Part shown: one piece after another, positions 16,326-26,214 of the stretch
How the letters are laid out: each line of letters opens with the position of its first letter
How positions within the stretch are numbered: position 1 is the stretch's first letter
Source: Chryseobacterium gleum
Lineage (GTDB): Bacteria; Bacteroidota; Bacteroidia; Flavobacteriales_D; Crocinitomicaceae
Length of the DNA stretch: 64,000 nucleotides
Assembly: GCA_945888595.1 (NCBI GenBank)
Contig: CAMDAO010000001.1
Location: forward strand, 24,998-88,997
Direction of reading: 5' to 3'
Notes under the pieces: generated by a model
The model's database searches: none
Told to the model about the DNA's origin: nothing
Seen by the model: only the letters and a program-made list of their open reading frames with translations
Position numbers and translations under genes: made by a program

Positions 16326-17524
16326 TGGAAAACGGTCACGTACTTGTTGATGCTGTTGAAGAAAGGTGTATTTTAGTGGGGGTAATTACTCAAAAAATGA
16401 CCGAAGAATTAGCGCTTGAATACATTGAGGAATTGCGATTCTTAGCAGAAACTGCTGGGGCAACTACGCAAAATGTTTTTTTACAAAAAGTGACCATAGA
16501 AAACTCGAAGACCTTTGTTGGAACTGGTAAATTAGAGGAAATAAAAAGATACGTTCTAGAAAATGAGATTGATTTAGCCATTTTTGACGATGAACTTTCT
16601 CCTTCGCAATTAAGAAATATTGAAACTTCTCTTCAAATAAAAGTACTTGATCGAAATAATTTGATTTTAGATATTTTTGCTAGTCGTGCACGTACTTCTA
16701 GCGCAAAAACACAAGTGGAATTAGCTCAACTTCAATATTTATTGCCGCGATTAACAAATCTTTGGACACATCTTGAACGCCAAAAAGGAGGAATCGGTAT
16801 GCGTGGTCCGGGTGAAACTCAAATTGAAACAGATAGAAGAATTATTCACACTAAAATTTCTCTTCTAAAAGAAAAATTAAAGGATATCGACAAACAAACG
16901 AGTATTCAAAGAGGTAATAGAGGGCAATTAGTTCGTGCTGCTTTGGTAGGATATACGAATGTTGGCAAAAGTACCTTGATGAATTTGTTGAGTAAATCTG
17001 AAGTTTTCGCTGAGAATAAGTTATTTGCAACCTTGGATACAACTGTTCGAAAAGTGGTTATTGAAAATCTCCCATTTTTATTAACCGATACAGTAGGTTT
17101 TATTCGAAAACTTCCGCACCAGTTGGTAGAATCATTTAAATCTACGTTGGATGAGGTAAGAGAGGCTGATTTATTAATTCATATTTTGGATATTTCTCAT
17201 GCTGGTTTCGAAGATCAATACCACGTAGTGAATGAAACTTTAGCGGAAATCGACAAAGTGGAAAAGCCAACAATTCTTGTATTTAATAAAATCGATGCGT
17301 ATAAATATGTTCCTAAGGATGAATTGGATCCTTCTCCGATGCTAAAAGAAAATTATTCCTTGGAGGAATTGAAACGCACATGGATGTCAAAATTAAATGG
17401 ACAGCTGTGTGTTTTTATTTCTTGTCAGGAAAAAGAAAATATGGAAGAATTAAAGAAAGTAATATATGAGGAAGTAAAGCGGATTTTTAAAGTTCGTTAC
17501 CCTTATAATGACTTTCTATTTTAA
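16325..17524 (+). CDS. hflX: ribosome-associated GTPase HflX
   Basis: A 399-residue HflX. The N-terminal domain includes FVGTGKLEEIK, and the coiled linker carries the family signature RGPGETQIETDRR. The GTPase domain has G1 GYTNVGKST (about residue 212), G3 DTVGFIRKLPHQLV and G4 NKID. HflX splits and rescues stalled 70S ribosomes under stress. It is the last gene of the operon with the two electron-transfer genes; the stop-start overlap TAATG suggests coupling. The functional link to the cytochrome is not obvious. Confidence 0.95.
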   Translation: MENGHVLVDAVEERCILVGVITQKMTEELALEYIEELRFLAETAGATTQNVFLQKVTIENSKTFVGTGKLEEIKRYVLENEIDLAIFDDELSPSQLRNIETSLQIKVLDRNNLILDIFASRARTSSAKTQVELAQLQYLLPRLTNLWTHLERQKGGIGMRGPGETQIETDRRIIHTKISLLKEKLKDIDKQTSIQRGNRGQLVRAALVGYTNVGKSTLMNLLSKSEVFAENKLFATLDTTVRKVVIENLPFLLTDTVGFIRKLPHQLVESFKSTLDEVREADLLIHILDISHAGFEDQYHVVNETLAEIDKVEKPTILVFNKIDAYKYVPKDELDPSPMLKENYSLEELKRTWMSKLNGQLCVFISCQEKENMEELKKVIYEEVKRIFKVRYPYNDFLF

Positions 17525-17632
17525 AATGAATCATAATACTAGTGCAACAAAAATAGGTGTTCACGCATCGTCTTTATCCATATATTTTTTATTTCTTAGT
17601 AGCTTTATATTCACCAAAAAGAAACCGATAAC

Positions 17633-20600
17633 ATGAAAAAAGTATTTACGTTTTCAGCAATAACCCTTCTCTCATTTTCAATTTTAGGGCAAAAGAAATC
17701 CGTTGAAAAAGATTCATCTTTATTAAGTAAAGAAATAGTTGCTGGACTTAATTTTAGATTGGTTAGTCCTGCTAGTACTTCTGGCAGAATCGCTGACATT
17801 GCCATTCACCCAAAAAATCCAAATACATGGTATGTTGCCGCGGCTTCTGGTGGAGTTTGGAAAACGTCGAATCACGGTACCACTTTCGCTCCGATTTTTG
17901 ATAATTATGGTTCTTTTTCAATTGCTTGCGTTGAAATTGCTCCTTCTAATCCGAACACAATTTGGGTGGGAACGGGTGAAAATAATAACCAACGAGCGGT
18001 ATCATACGGTGATGGTGTTTATAAATCATTGGATGGAGGAAAGACGTTTACCAATATGGGGTTAAAATTATCCGAACATATCGGAAATATAATAATTCAT
18101 CCAACCGATGAAAATACCATTTGGGTTGCTGCTTACGGTCCTGTTTGGAGTGCTGGTGGAGAAAGAGGTGTGTACAAAACAATCGATGGTGGAAAAACAT
18201 GGGAAAGATGTTTGTTCGTGTCAGATAATACTGGAATTTCTGAAATTGCGATAGATCCAACAAATCCGAATATCTTGTATGCGGCTGCTCATCAAAGACG
18301 TAGACAAGAATGGACGTATATTGGTGGAGGACCTGAATCTAATTTATACAAGTCAATTGACGCAGGAAAGACGTGGATTGAAAGTAATACTGGTTTACCT
18401 GCAGGCGAAATGGGAAGAATAGGAATTGCTGTTTCTCCTGTGGATGAAAATTATGTGTATGCAATTGTGGAAGGGAAAGCGGATAAAGGTGGATTTTTTA
18501 AGTCAATCAATAAAGGGGTAAATTGGGTGAAAATGTCCAGTTTCAGTACAAGTGGGAATTATTATCAAGAAATTATGTGTGATTTATCCAACCGTGATAA
18601 GATCTTCGCAATGGACACTTGGTTGCACCACTCAATGGATGGAGGAAAAACATTTATCGAAACAGGGGAAGAACTAAAACACGTTGATAATCATTGTATT
18701 TGGATTGATCCAATAGATGGAAATCATTGGATTGTGGGATGTGATGGCGGAATATATGAAACGTATAACCAGGCAAAAGAATGGAATTATTACGATAATT
18801 TACCGATAATTCAATTTTATAAAGTGGCTACTGATAATGCAAGTCCATTCTACAATATCTATGGAGGAACGCAGGATAATAATTCTTTAGGAGGTCCTTC
18901 AGGTACAATCAATAATGCAGGAATATTGAATTCAGATTGGTACATTACCTGCGGTGGGGATGGTTTTGAATCTGCTATTGATCCAACAAATCCAAATATT
19001 GTGTATTCTGAATCTCAATATGGTGGTTTAGTCAGATATGACAAAGCTTCAGGTGAAAAAATAGCGATTCAACCTCTGCCAGGTAAAGGAGAACCTGCGT
19101 TTCGATGGAATTGGGATGCTCCACTTTTAATTTCTCCACATGATCACAATACCTTATATTTCGCGGCAAACAAAGTGTTTAAATCATCTAATCAAGGGGA
19201 TGCTTGGAGCACAATTTCGCCTGATTTAACGCAACAAATGGATAGAAATAAGCTAAAAGTGATGGGGCAAGTTTGGTCGATTGATGCGGTGATGAAAAAC
19301 CAATCTACGACCATCTATGGAAATATTATCGCTTTAGATGAATCTCCTAAAAAAGTGGGGTTATTGTATGCAGGAACCGATGATGGAGTGATACAAATTT
19401 CAGATAATTCAGGGTCAAGTTGGACGAAAATAGCAACGTTTACAGGTGTTCCTGCTAACACGAGGGTAAACATGATCACGGCATCTCTTTTTAATGAAAA
19501 TGAAGTATTTGCAGTTTTTAATAATCACCGTTCGGGAGATTTCAAACCTTATCTTTTTAAAAGCATCGACAAAGGGAAAACATGGTCAAGTATTTCCGGA
19601 AATTTACCCGTTAGAGGTTCCGTTTATTGCATTAAACAAGATTTTATAGACCCAAATTTATTATTTGCTGGAACAGAATTTGGAGCTTATTTTTCAATTG
19701 ATGGAGGAAAAATATGGACTAAATTAAGCGGCCTTCCAACAATCGCTGTTTACGATTTAGACATTCAAAAACGTGAAAATGACCTAGTCGCAGCAACTTT
19801 TGGAAGAGGGTTTTATGTGTTAGACAACTACACGCCTTTGAGAAATCTTACCAATCAAACCTTTGCTAAAAAAGCATTTTTATATCCAGTGAAGGATGCT
19901 CTTTTATTTGTGCCAACAGCTCCTTTAGGATTAACAGGAGTTGGGAGTCAGGGTGCTAATTATTTTTCTGCTCAAAATCCGACGTTTGGCGCTGTTTTTT
20001 CAATTTATATCAAAGATAATTACCCAATGTTGAAAGCGAACCGCGCTGAAAAAGAAAAGGAGTTAGAGAAGGCAAAGAAAGATATACTATATCCAACAAT
20101 AGATGAATTGAGAAAAGAAGAACAAGAAGAGGCTGCTCAATTAATTTGGATTATTAGAGATAGTGTAGGAAGAGAAATTAAAAAAATGGTCAACACGCCT
20201 TCGAAAGGGATTACTCGTACAAGTTGGAATTTACGAATGGAAACTACTTCTCCAATTAATCCAAATAAGCCTAAACCAGGAAGATATGATTCAGGGGATG
20301 AAGGGTTTTTAGTGACTCCAGGTATCTATTCTGTTGAAGTTCTTTTAGTGAAAAATGGAATTTCAGAGTTGATAGTTCCAGCAACTGCTTTTCATGTGAA
20401 GAGTTTGAATAATCTATCGACAGCGAAACCAAATAACACAGAGTTATTGGCTTTTAGAAAAGAAGTCGGGGAGTTAAGTAGGAGTATTGCAGGAGCAGGA
20501 AAATTAATGCAAGAAAATGTGGAAAAATTGAACCTAATGAAAATGGCGATTATCAATTATCCCAATACTGAGATTAAATTATTGGAAGAGGTGAGAGCAA

Positions 20601-20905
20601 TCAATTTGGCTTTTGAAGAATGTGCAGTATTATTGCACGGAGATGGGTTGAAAGCATCCAAGGAATTTGAAACTCCACCCAGCTTTTCAAGTCGATTGGG
20701 AAATGTAGAATACCAATTATATGAAAGTACAACGGCGATTACGGCTTCACAAAAATTAAATGTGCAAATTGCACGGGAGGAATATCAACAGTTTAGATTG
20801 AAATTAGACCCATTGCTTATTCAAGTGAAAGCGTTGGAACAAAAACTGATTGGTGCTTCAATTCCATATATTAAAGGAAAGGATGAGAAATGGAAAAAAG
20901 ATTAA
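17633..20905 (+). CDS. VPS10/BNR Asp-box beta-propeller exported protein
   Basis: A 1090-residue protein with an N-terminal signal (ending ILG-Q) and two beta-propeller blades sets over residues about 40-740. At least eight Asp-box motifs (S/TxDxGxTW/F) are visible, including SLDGGKTF, TIDGGKTW, SIDAGKTW, SMDGGKTF, SDNSGSSW, SIDKGKTW and SIDGGKIW. The fold is that of sortilin/VPS10 and sialidase-like propellers. Related proteins are often mis-named glycosyl hydrolase, but no catalytic residues of a known glycosidase could be assigned. The C-terminal 330 residues include a charged coiled-coil segment (about 800-830) and a helical region. No T9SS tail is evident. Monocistronic. Confidence 0.8.
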   Translation: MKKVFTFSAITLLSFSILGQKKSVEKDSSLLSKEIVAGLNFRLVSPASTSGRIADIAIHPKNPNTWYVAAASGGVWKTSNHGTTFAPIFDNYGSFSIACVEIAPSNPNTIWVGTGENNNQRAVSYGDGVYKSLDGGKTFTNMGLKLSEHIGNIIIHPTDENTIWVAAYGPVWSAGGERGVYKTIDGGKTWERCLFVSDNTGISEIAIDPTNPNILYAAAHQRRRQEWTYIGGGPESNLYKSIDAGKTWIESNTGLPAGEMGRIGIAVSPVDENYVYAIVEGKADKGGFFKSINKGVNWVKMSSFSTSGNYYQEIMCDLSNRDKIFAMDTWLHHSMDGGKTFIETGEELKHVDNHCIWIDPIDGNHWIVGCDGGIYETYNQAKEWNYYDNLPIIQFYKVATDNASPFYNIYGGTQDNNSLGGPSGTINNAGILNSDWYITCGGDGFESAIDPTNPNIVYSESQYGGLVRYDKASGEKIAIQPLPGKGEPAFRWNWDAPLLISPHDHNTLYFAANKVFKSSNQGDAWSTISPDLTQQMDRNKLKVMGQVWSIDAVMKNQSTTIYGNIIALDESPKKVGLLYAGTDDGVIQISDNSGSSWTKIATFTGVPANTRVNMITASLFNENEVFAVFNNHRSGDFKPYLFKSIDKGKTWSSISGNLPVRGSVYCIKQDFIDPNLLFAGTEFGAYFSIDGGKIWTKLSGLPTIAVYDLDIQKRENDLVAATFGRGFYVLDNYTPLRNLTNQTFAKKAFLYPVKDALLFVPTAPLGLTGVGSQGANYFSAQNPTFGAVFSIYIKDNYPMLKANRAEKEKELEKAKKDILYPTIDELRKEEQEEAAQLIWIIRDSVGREIKKMVNTPSKGITRTSWNLRMETTSPINPNKPKPGRYDSGDEGFLVTPGIYSVEVLLVKNGISELIVPATAFHVKSLNNLSTAKPNNTELLAFRKEVGELSRSIAGAGKLMQENVEKLNLMKMAIINYPNTEIKLLEEVRAINLAFEECAVLLHGDGLKASKEFETPPSFSSRLGNVEYQLYESTTAITASQKLNVQIAREEYQQFRLKLDPLLIQVKALEQKLIGASIPYIKGKDEKWKKD

Positions 20906-20974
20906 TTTCATTGACTTATTTACATTTCTAAAAACTAAATGTATATTTATACAAATAATTTAAAATAAAATATC

Positions 20975-21079
20975 ATGGCAAAAAGTCAAGACGCAAAGAA
21001 AAACGTTAAAAAAGAAGCGACAAAAACAACAAAAGAAAAAAAAGCGGAGAAAAATCTGAAAAAAGCGGCTAAAGCGTAA
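20975..21079 (+). CDS. 34-residue lysine/alanine-rich small protein
   Basis: An ORF MAKSQDAKKNVKKEATKTTK plus 14 residues. It holds 13 Lys and 7 Ala in 34 residues, with no hydrophobic core. The composition predicts a disordered or helical, strongly basic peptide suited to nucleic-acid or ribosome binding (inference). Similar tiny MAK-S/G-Q-DAKK proteins occur in Bacteroidota as hypothetical proteins, to my recollection. It stands alone between the propeller gene and a membrane-protein gene and is followed by a small hairpin, which supports it being a real gene. Confidence 0.6.
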   Translation: MAKSQDAKKNVKKEATKTTKEKKAEKNLKKAAKA

Positions 21080-21084
21080 TTTTT

Positions 21085-21111
21085 GAGGTAAATAGGTGTT
21101 TTACCTTTCTT
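21085..21111 (+). terminator. small hairpin after the lysine-rich gene
   Basis: AGGTAAA at 21086-21092 pairs with TTTACCT at 21100-21106, with a G-T pair extending the base. TTCTTTC follows. The stem is short, so it is a weak terminator candidate. Confidence 0.4.
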
Positions 21112-21213
21112 TCAAAGATGTTTTTTTGATTCACTCAGAAAATCAGTAGAGGAGTATGCACCTTGATTTAAATGATAATTTCTTTGCATTTGTAATTAAA
21201 ATAATTGGAAACA

Positions 21214-21816
21214 ATGATAAAAAGTAAAAAAGACAGAAAGACAATTTTTGAAATTTTGACTTTTATACTCGTTTATACTTGTATTTTTTTTATTAATAGG
21301 CCCATTATTTCCTTCTCTTTTTTGATTCTTTGCATTGCTTCTTGGTCGTATAATTTTTATTCAAAAAGGAAATTTAAAAAAGGAAATGCAAAGTATTTAT
21401 TATTTCCTGCTAATAATGATAGATATTTTCGAACGGCTTCAATTACAGTAGGTTCAGCAGTGATTGCGGGAAGCATAATTATTCTCATCTTCAGTAATAC
21501 CTTAACCAATAATACATCGATTGGATTATCTATTGGCATACTAGTTTTATTTAATGGTCTTTTTGATTTGCCACATGGGATGATTAAAATACAATCTAAT
21601 TGGATAGAAATTACAGGATTGAGCTACAAGGTAGATCAAAATGAGTTAACTAAAATTGAGATTTATACCGATAGAATTCTCTTAATTAGTTCAAAAAGTG
21701 AATTAATTAGTGTTGAAAATTTCACGATAGATTTACACTCTGCTGAGTTGATTGAAAAATACATTGCAGATCACAAAACAAATCTAGATCTATCAATAAT
21801 AAATAGCGTTAGATAA
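21214..21816 (+). CDS. membrane protein of unknown function
   Basis: A protein of 200 residues from the ATG at 21214; a TTG nine bases earlier is also open. Two hydrophobic segments lie at about 12-45 and two more at about 75-120, followed by a soluble C-terminal domain (IKIQSNWIEITGLSYKVDQNEL onwards). This layout is like small PH-domain-type or bPH membrane proteins, in which a membrane hairpin carries a beta-rich domain. That comparison is structural inference only. No operon partner. Confidence 0.55.
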   Translation: MIKSKKDRKTIFEILTFILVYTCIFFINRPIISFSFLILCIASWSYNFYSKRKFKKGNAKYLLFPANNDRYFRTASITVGSAVIAGSIIILIFSNTLTNNTSIGLSIGILVLFNGLFDLPHGMIKIQSNWIEITGLSYKVDQNELTKIEIYTDRILLISSKSELISVENFTIDLHSAELIEKYIADHKTNLDLSIINSVR

Positions 21817-21841
21817 GTTTTAATATGTTTAAAATTCAGAA

Positions 21842-22693
21842 TTAAAAACTCATGTAATTCAATGGGTTAACTGGAGATTGATTGTACCATAATTCAAAAT
21901 GAAGATGTGGCTTATTTATTTTTTCACCACTATTTCCTACGATTGCAATTGGATCTCCTGTTTGAACTTTAGCTCCTGTCTTTTTTAAAATAATTTTAGC
22001 GTTTTTATAGACAGAAATGTATCCATTTACATGTTCCATTATTAATAGAAAACCTTCTTTTTGCGTAAAACCTGAATAAATGATTGTTCCTGCTAAACAA
22101 GCTTTAATGGTCATATCTTTAGATGTCACAATGTCAATTGCCGGATGCGTTAGAAGGTCAAATTTCTGTAAAACCATTCCACTTAAGGGTATTGAAAAGT
22201 ACGTGATATTTTTTTTATCATTGACACCCCCACTGTAGTTGGTCCTCAAATCATCTTTTACTTTTTCGGCAAGTTTTTTTTCGCTATCCGTTGCTTTTGC
22301 ATTTAGTTTTGGCTGAATTAATTTTTGAGCAACTGGCAGTGAAGATGATATGGAGTCTTGGGCAATATTCCCTGAAATAACATTGGATATATTTTTAATA
22401 TAATTTTCTTGACTTTCAATTTTTGAGGTTAATTTTTCGATTTCTTGATGCTGTTTTTCTAACGTTTTTCGCTCAATGGAAGAATTATTTTTGGAATTGT
22501 AACTAGAAAAAGGACCGAAATTCAGTAAGAAATTAAAAAGCAAGCCAAAAAGGATAAAAACAAGCAAGACAAGCGAATAGATCTGAATTCTACTGCTAGA
22601 AAAACTCCACTTTTCCTCAAAGTTTTGGGGGTCAGAGGCAACTACTCGTAATGGTTCATTTAGTTTTCTTCGAATATTTGTCATCCAACTCAT
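21842..22693 (-). CDS. M23 family metallopeptidase
   Basis: A 283-residue membrane-anchored peptidase. A cytoplasmic N-terminus of about 40 residues and a transmembrane helix (about 37-60) are followed by a coiled-coil segment (SSIERKTLEKQHQEIEKL). The C-terminal LytM/M23 domain has the Zn ligands in LTHPAIDIV (HxxxD) and PHLHFELW (HxH near the C-terminus). Such enzymes cut peptidoglycan cross-bridges or act as envelope regulators, and both motifs are intact so activity is plausible. Start chosen at the ATG at 22693 over the TTG at 22702. It diverges from the T9SS gene at 22836. Confidence 0.88.
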   Translation of the reverse strand: MSWMTNIRRKLNEPLRVVASDPQNFEEKWSFSSSRIQIYSLVLLVFILFGLLFNFLLNFGPFSSYNSKNNSSIERKTLEKQHQEIEKLTSKIESQENYIKNISNVISGNIAQDSISSSLPVAQKLIQPKLNAKATDSEKKLAEKVKDDLRTNYSGGVNDKKNITYFSIPLSGMVLQKFDLLTHPAIDIVTSKDMTIKACLAGTIIYSGFTQKEGFLLIMEHVNGYISVYKNAKIILKKTGAKVQTGDPIAIVGNSGEKINKPHLHFELWYNQSPVNPLNYMSF

Positions 22694-22835
22694 AGATGTC
22701 AAATGTGCTTAAATTTTATTGAATTTCCAAATATGAATGATAGATAGTTTCGTTACTGAATTGTTAAAGTATTTCGAATTAAATATTTTATCAATATCTT
22801 GCAACGTATTCCTTTTTTTTTCGTCTAATTAAAAA

Positions 22836-25211
22836 ATGAAATTTATAGTCCTGATAGTGTCAACGTTACTTTTAAATTGTTCTTATGGACAGTTAATAAC
22901 GAGTACTGCTGCATCGCCTGCTGGATTAGTTCAAAATATTCTATTAGGTCCTGGTGTTACGGTCTCCGGTATTTCTTACACGGGTTCAGGCGCTGCAATA
23001 GGTTCTTTTACTTCGGCAGGAACTAATTTAGGAATTGCTTCAGGAATTGTAATGACAACAGGAACCGTTTTAAATAATGGGAACGGACCTCAAGGACCAA
23101 ATAATGCATCTGGAGCTGGATTTGATAATGGCGCTGGAGGATTTGGTGCTTTGTCAGCCTTACTTCCCGGTGGCACATCTACTCATAATACCGCTATTTT
23201 GCAATTTGATTTTATTCCGTATTCAGATACAGTTCGTTTTAAATATGTGTTTGGTTCCGAAGAATATCCTGAGTATGTTGGATCTACTTATAACGATGTT
23301 TTTGCTTTTTTTATCTCTGGACCAGGAATTGTTGGGGGGCAACAAAATATTGCAAAACTTCCGAATGGTTCTCCAGTTACTATAAATAATGTCAATGCTG
23401 GTTCTAACAGCGCTTACTATGTAAGTAATGGAGATGGAAGTCAAGCCCCCTATAATTCTTCTGTAAATTATATTCAATATGATGGTTTTACGAAAGTTTT
23501 AGAAGCTGTTTCGAAAGTTCAATGTGGTCAAACGTATCATCTTGTTATTGCAATTGCAGATGCAGGAGATGGAATTTTGGATTCTGGAATTTTTCTTGAA
23601 GCGAATAGTTTGAATTCTAAAGTTCCGGTTGAAATAGATTATAGTTTATCTTCTATATCTTATCCTGCTTCTCCCAATGTGATGGCTGAAGGGTGTGTTT
23701 CTACTACGGTTACATTGCAAAGAACAGGTAATATTTCAGCGGCTTTAACCATTCCTATCAATACTTTAGGCACCGCTATTGAGGGGGTGGATTATTCAAC
23801 TATTGCCAATAACATCACGTTTCCAGCTGGTCAATCTTCTGTGAATTTTACGTTCAATGCACTTGCAGACGCTTTAATTGAAGGGGTAGAAACTATTATT
23901 TTAAGTTTTCCAATTACAGATCCTTGCGGAAATGTAAATCCAATCATTCTCAATCTAGGAATCGACGATATTCAGCCTGTTACTGTTGTTGTACAAAGTG
24001 CTGGAGTTCTCTGTCCTGGAGATCAACTTGAGGTAATCGCTGTTGTTACGGGTGGTTCTGGCCCTTACGTTTATGCATGGAGCACGGGAGAAACTACTTC
24101 TTCCATTTTTGTTTCGCCTACGAGCACTGCAACGTATACGGTTTCTGTTACGGATAATTGCTTAAATCAGACAGTAATCGCTTCCGGAGTCATTACCGTT
24201 CCTGTTTATCAACCTATTTCACTTTCAGAAACACCTGACATTACAGAAATTTGTCCCTATGTTTCTGCTGTATTAGAAGCCAATGCTACGGGCGGTGCTG
24301 GGAATTTTACGTATGTTTGGACCGCCACAGAGGTAGCTCCTTTAGGAAATGATTCTACACAGGAAGTTACTCCATTTACAACAACAGCTTACTCAGTTGA
24401 AGTCACAGATCAATGCGGTGCGACTGAGATTGCGTACATCATTTATACTATTACTAGTCCTCCATTGCTATTAATAATGAGCCCAACCGTTCAAATTTGT
24501 CCTGGAGATTCCGTTCAAATTTCTGTTGTTGCATCAGGTGGACATGGGGAGTATCATTATGCGTGGCAGCACAATGGGGATACAACTTCTTCGGTGTGGG
24601 TTCATCCAAGCGGGAATACAGAATATACAGTTTCAGTATCAGATTCTTGTCAAACTTTTTCAGTGGAAGGCACTACTTTGGTAGTTGTTGTTGCACCTAT
24701 TGCTGATTTTATTATTTCTAGTCAAACCATTTTTGAAGACCTTGCCATTACCTTCCAAAATTTATCTATCAACGGAGTTTCTTATCAATGGGATTTTGGA
24801 GATGGTCAAAATTCTAACTTAGTGCATCCAAATAATACTTTTGATTTGCCAGGAACGTATTTGGTGCAGCTAATAGCAACGGATGCGAAAGGTTGTGTCG
24901 ATACTATTTATAAGCCAATTACGATTCAGGAAGAATATTATGTATATATCCCCAATACCTTCACTCCCAGTTATGGCGGCAGGGTTAATAATTATTTTTC
25001 AGCAAGTTTTATTGGAATAAAAGAGGCTGAAATTAAAATTTTTAATCGATGGGGGGAAACTGTTTTTTCTTCAAATGACCTAGATTTTAGATGGGATGGC
25101 ACGTATAACTCTAAAATTATTCAAGATGGCGTTTTCACCTATGCAGTAAAATGTTTGACTAATTCTGAAATTAGTTTAAAATTTGTAGGACATGTCGCAA
25201 TTCTTCGTTAA
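22836..25211 (+). CDS. choice-of-anchor L / PKD protein with T9SS type B tail
   Basis: A 791-residue secreted adhesin-like protein. A signal peptide (1-18) precedes a choice-of-anchor L domain at about 20-260, with the typical FVFGSEEYPEYVGSTYNDVF block. A Calx-beta-like stretch (about 285-380) comes next, then three repeated Ig/SprB-like units each with YxYAW/VW followed by TATYTVSVTD-type strands. A PKD domain follows (SYQWDFGDGQNSNLVHPNNTF, about 660). The C-terminus is the gliding-motility-associated type B sorting domain (YVYIPNTFTP ... IFNRWGETVF ... WDGTYN). Secretion by T9SS and a surface or matrix role are inferred. Confidence 0.88.
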   Translation: MKFIVLIVSTLLLNCSYGQLITSTAASPAGLVQNILLGPGVTVSGISYTGSGAAIGSFTSAGTNLGIASGIVMTTGTVLNNGNGPQGPNNASGAGFDNGAGGFGALSALLPGGTSTHNTAILQFDFIPYSDTVRFKYVFGSEEYPEYVGSTYNDVFAFFISGPGIVGGQQNIAKLPNGSPVTINNVNAGSNSAYYVSNGDGSQAPYNSSVNYIQYDGFTKVLEAVSKVQCGQTYHLVIAIADAGDGILDSGIFLEANSLNSKVPVEIDYSLSSISYPASPNVMAEGCVSTTVTLQRTGNISAALTIPINTLGTAIEGVDYSTIANNITFPAGQSSVNFTFNALADALIEGVETIILSFPITDPCGNVNPIILNLGIDDIQPVTVVVQSAGVLCPGDQLEVIAVVTGGSGPYVYAWSTGETTSSIFVSPTSTATYTVSVTDNCLNQTVIASGVITVPVYQPISLSETPDITEICPYVSAVLEANATGGAGNFTYVWTATEVAPLGNDSTQEVTPFTTTAYSVEVTDQCGATEIAYIIYTITSPPLLLIMSPTVQICPGDSVQISVVASGGHGEYHYAWQHNGDTTSSVWVHPSGNTEYTVSVSDSCQTFSVEGTTLVVVVAPIADFIISSQTIFEDLAITFQNLSINGVSYQWDFGDGQNSNLVHPNNTFDLPGTYLVQLIATDAKGCVDTIYKPITIQEEYYVYIPNTFTPSYGGRVNNYFSASFIGIKEAEIKIFNRWGETVFSSNDLDFRWDGTYNSKIIQDGVFTYAVKCLTNSEISLKFVGHVAILR

Positions 25212-25271
25212 AATGAAAAAAATTTGTCACAGTGGAGACAAACTTTTTTATCGTAAACGATGTGATTTTCT

Positions 25272-26057
25272 TTAGAGCGATTTTGTACGTCCTCCATCAA
25301 CAGGAACATTTATTCCATTTATGTAGGAAGCAGCTGGAGACGCAAGAAACGCAATAGCATTCGCAATTTCTTCTGGCTCCGCAATTCTATTCATTGGTGA
25401 CTCAGCAGCCATTTCAGAAAAAACGGATTCTACAGTACCATTAATTTGATTTGATTTTATCTGAGCCAAAGTTTGAAGTCTATCTGTATTTGTGGCTCCC
25501 GGTAGAACATTATTAACTGTAATATTAAATTGACCTAGTTCATTGGCTAAAGTCTTACTCCAACTTGCTACAGCTCCTCTAATTGTGTTTGAAACTCCCA
25601 AATTATTTAGAGGTTGTTTCACACTGGTAGATATCACATTGATAATTCTACCATAGCCTTCTTCTTTCATCAGTGGATAAAGAGCTTGAACCATAATATG
25701 ATTACAAATTAAATGTTGATTAAAAGCTTCTAGGAATTCCGAAGTGGCAGCATCTCTAATTGGCCCTCCTTTTGGCCCACCAGTATTATTTACTAAAATA
25801 TGTGCCTTATTCGTAAGAATCCACTTTGTCATTGTTTTTTCCAAATCAGCTGGACGAGAAAAATCGGCAACAATATACGAGTGCGATTGACCATTAGAAT
25901 TATCTAAATCAAGAATTGTAGCTTTCAGTTTGTCTTCATTACGCGCAACAAGAATGATTGTTGCTCCTAATTTTGACAATTCTTGAGCTGTTGCTTTTCC
26001 AATTCCCTGGGTGCTTCCGCAAACTACCGCAATTTTATTTTTAAGTTGTAAATTCAT
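25272..26057 (-). CDS. SDR family oxidoreductase with atypical active site
   Basis: A 261-residue classical-length short-chain dehydrogenase. The Rossmann motif is CGSTQGIGKA (residues 13-22) and NNTGG sits at 90-94. Strand beta5 is RIINVIST with Ser143. The usual catalytic YxxxK is missing: the aligned positions read Ser156 and Arg160 in GVSNTIRGAVASW. The C-terminal PEEIANAIAFLASPAASYING and VDGG are typical. A subgroup of 3-oxoacyl-ACP-reductase-like SDRs shares this replacement, so it may be a non-classical enzyme or a binding protein. It is divergent from nbaC across 157 bp, but no pathway link is evident. Confidence 0.88.
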   Translation of the reverse strand: MNLQLKNKIAVVCGSTQGIGKATAQELSKLGATIILVARNEDKLKATILDLDNSNGQSHSYIVADFSRPADLEKTMTKWILTNKAHILVNNTGGPKGGPIRDAATSEFLEAFNQHLICNHIMVQALYPLMKEEGYGRIINVISTSVKQPLNNLGVSNTIRGAVASWSKTLANELGQFNITVNNVLPGATNTDRLQTLAQIKSNQINGTVESVFSEMAAESPMNRIAEPEEIANAIAFLASPAASYINGINVPVDGGRTKSL

Positions 26058-26214
26058 TATCTATAATTTTTGCCGAAATTACAGATATTTTTAAAGATAG
26101 GGCAAAAAGAAGTACAATATTGCATTTTAAAATTAATTCCATCTTTTTATATTTTCTAGTATAAAAGCCAGATATGTTAATTTTACTTTATATTTTTATA
26201 AAAAAATAAAAGAT

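Noticed and set aside
17633-20905. Glycoside hydrolase / sialidase
   Set aside because: The Asp-box propeller is clear, but catalytic residues of sialidases could not be placed. The enzyme name is therefore not supported.
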